A stretch of DNA of 34,373 bases from Verrucomicrobiota bacterium. Lineage in GTDB: Bacteria > Chlamydiota > Chlamydiia > Chlamydiales > SM23-39. Numbering within the stretch: the first letter of the stretch is position 1; every line of letters starts with the position of its first letter. Below the pieces are notes generated by a model. It saw nothing but the letters and a program-made list of their open reading frames with translations, made no database searches and was not told the DNA's origin. The stretch spans positions 1-34,373 of the forward strand of contig JAGWKO010000010.1 in the NCBI GenBank assembly GCA_028873295.1, given 5' to 3'. Shown here in pieces: positions 32,995 to 34,373 of this stretch. The translations under genes were made by a program, and so were the position numbers.

Positions 32995-34251
32995 ATGACA
33001 CTCAATGTAACCTCGGAAAGATATAGCTCACACCAAACGCAACAACCTGAAAACGAAGGAGTTGGTCTGTTAGACTTTCTACTGACCCCTTCAGAGGAAG
33101 AGACTTCCCCCCTGAACACTCTGTCAGACGAAGAGCAAATGAGAGTCGCCAATCAGAGTAATATTAATTATTTGATAGAGCATGCGACGGTAGAGCCTGG
33201 ATTCTGGAGCACTTCTTACCCTCGCCTATGCAATGGCAAGACTGCATCCACCTTTTTCACCTTGGCTTCGGACTCAGACTCGGAGGATGAGTCAAACAAC
33301 ATTGACGAATCAGTCCAAACCGCTCTTCAGACTGCAATTGACACTTTGGCCGAGACATTGCCGAACCGATTCAATCTCCAAGCTCTTCTATGTCGTCAGG
33401 GAGCAGGTGGGATAAGTCATCGAAGGATAGGCCTGGATCTTACCCCTCTTGCCAGCTCTGCTTTTCGTTTAAAGATGGGAGAAAACAGGTACCGCGAAGT
33501 GCCGACTGAAGTGGTCCGACGCTCTCTTTACTTTAACACCCTGATCAGTGCGATGAAAGAGGGCGTGCACCATAGCGAACTCGAAAACGGAGTGATCGAC
33601 CTCACCGAAAATCCACTCTCTCAAGCATCCAAAGAAGCGTGGGACCTTTACTTTGAAGCAGATCCTTTAAACAAAAGATGGCATGACCCTATCGGAGCGC
33701 ACTCTTGGGAGCCGGTCATATTGGCCGAGGTACTCCAAATTGCAGATTACTTTATCGATGAACCCGTCATGCTGGATTGCGTTGCTCAGTTCAAGAAAGG
33801 GGTTATGACTTACAAAAGGGAGAAGGAATACACTGATGCTCAAAAAATATTCCCCGAAACACATCCATTGAGTCCGGAGCAATTGCGCGAAAATACGATG
33901 GCTGTTTTGGACATGCTCCTCCATCATGACAGATATGATGTGGGACAAGTAATGATGGCAAAGCACTTGGCTGACACCTCTTTCAACACAATCCGTCTAC
34001 TCCAGGACATGCATGAAAGGGGCATTGATCTGACACGCATAGAAACCCTCTCCATTTTAGATCAGGAATCAAAGCTCTCTATTAATTACGATGAAACCCT
34101 GGAAACAATTTCATCGCTTTGCCAAAACATAAAATCTCTTTCCCTGTTCTTTCCACACCGAAATGGGTTTATCTCTCGCGTTCCAGAAGTATGGAAAAAC
34201 AATCTGAAACACTTTCACCTCAACAACAATACCGTCCCGAAGGACTTCTGA
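32995..34251 (+). CDS. BTB/POZ-like protein with short LRR-like C terminus
   Basis: A 418-residue protein with eukaryotic-like features. Residues about 1-110 are polar and acidic (SDSDSEDESNN), probably disordered. About 165-265 resemble a BTB/POZ fold: EVVRRSLYFNTLISAMKEGV, GVIDLTENPLSQASKEAWDL, then EPVILAEVLQIADYFIDEPV and MLDCVAQF, matching the BTB order (S-x-YF, a strand after an acidic turn, LLxxADxFxI, CxxF). The C terminus (NIKSLSLFF; NLKHFHLNNNTVPKDF) looks like one or two leucine-rich repeats and then stops. BTB-LRR proteins are reported in amoeba-dwelling chlamydiae, and BTB proteins are Cullin-3 adaptors in eukaryotes, so a host ubiquitination role is possible. No signal peptide. 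It ends 16 bp before repeat C. Confidence 0.6.
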   Translation: MTLNVTSERYSSHQTQQPENEGVGLLDFLLTPSEEETSPLNTLSDEEQMRVANQSNINYLIEHATVEPGFWSTSYPRLCNGKTASTFFTLASDSDSEDESNNIDESVQTALQTAIDTLAETLPNRFNLQALLCRQGAGGISHRRIGLDLTPLASSAFRLKMGENRYREVPTEVVRRSLYFNTLISAMKEGVHHSELENGVIDLTENPLSQASKEAWDLYFEADPLNKRWHDPIGAHSWEPVILAEVLQIADYFIDEPVMLDCVAQFKKGVMTYKREKEYTDAQKIFPETHPLSPEQLRENTMAVLDMLLHHDRYDVGQVMMAKHLADTSFNTIRLLQDMHERGIDLTRIETLSILDQESKLSINYDETLETISSLCQNIKSLSLFFPHRNGFISRVPEVWKNNLKHFHLNNNTVPKDF

Positions 34252-34266
34252 TTGAATTTTCCTCTA

Positions 34267-34373
34267 TATACCCAAACAAGATGAAGAGTTGACAACTGGC
34301 CTTTGGTCTCAGGAAGAAAACATGATGGGAAGGATGTGCATGATACGCAGGATAAATTTATCCTGCGTATCAT
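34267..34373. repeat. Palindromic element C, right copy (inverted, truncated at window edge)
   Basis: Reverse complement of 28-134. The 40-bp flank (34273-34312) is identical to 89-128. The palindromic part differs from the left copy at three bases, two of which are a matched pair across the stem. The palindrome centre lies near 34356. The sequence ends within the element. Confidence 0.85.

Overview
The window reads as chromosomal DNA of an amoeba-associated (environmental) member of the Chlamydiota. The evidence is a short OmpA/MOMP-like porin with the chlamydial N-terminal GNPAEP signature, a plant/chlamydia-type FabI, and gene blocks that, from memory, match Chlamydia trachomatis order: mfd-alaS, xseA-xseB-dxs, hemN/hemW-(CT053-like)-sucA-sucB, and infC-rpmI-rplT-pheS. 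Base composition looks near balanced by eye. That would suit an Estrella-like lineage better than the AT-rich Chlamydiaceae, but this is a guess. Both window ends lie inside the same palindromic repeat, in opposite orientations, as expected if this is a draft-assembly contig that stops at a repeat.

Layout. 1-217: terminal repeat C and a solitary end of repeat A. 215-9675: housekeeping genes htpG(-), fabI(+), mfd(-), alaS(-) and an EamA transporter(+). 9747-11136: two envelope or secreted proteins, one a short MOMP-like porin. 11186-11337: tRNA-Ala and tRNA-Ile. 11360-15432: compact operon xseA-xseB-dxs-nadK. 15429-19135: sucB and sucA (2-oxoglutarate dehydrogenase E2 and E1), on the opposite strand. 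19225-20801: coiled-coil protein and hemW. 20810-26206: accessory island holding palindromic element A, a 1021-residue protein of about 16 helical repeats ending in a HECT ubiquitin-ligase domain, a divergent AbiEi/AbiEii toxin-antitoxin operon and a fragment of element B. 26323-28613 (minus): infC-rpmI-rplT-pheS-tRNA-Ser. 28636-29987: palindromic element B, a degenerate threonyl-tRNA-synthetase-like protein and tRNA-Val. 30032-30604: an MnmM/YtqB-type methyltransferase. 30755-32803 (minus): nusB-murB-PHP phosphoesterase. 32995-34251: a BTB/LRR-like eukaryotic-type protein. 34267-34373: inverted copy of repeat C.

Two themes stand out. First, two proteins look like eukaryotic ubiquitination components: a HECT E3 with its catalytic Cys, and a BTB-like adaptor. 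Each has a sigma70/sigma66-like promoter, and they are plausible host-directed effectors. Second, there are three unrelated families of long palindromic, non-coding elements (A, B, C) of about 165-175 bp. They sit tightly against gene 3' ends and in three cases provide the stop codon of the neighbouring gene.
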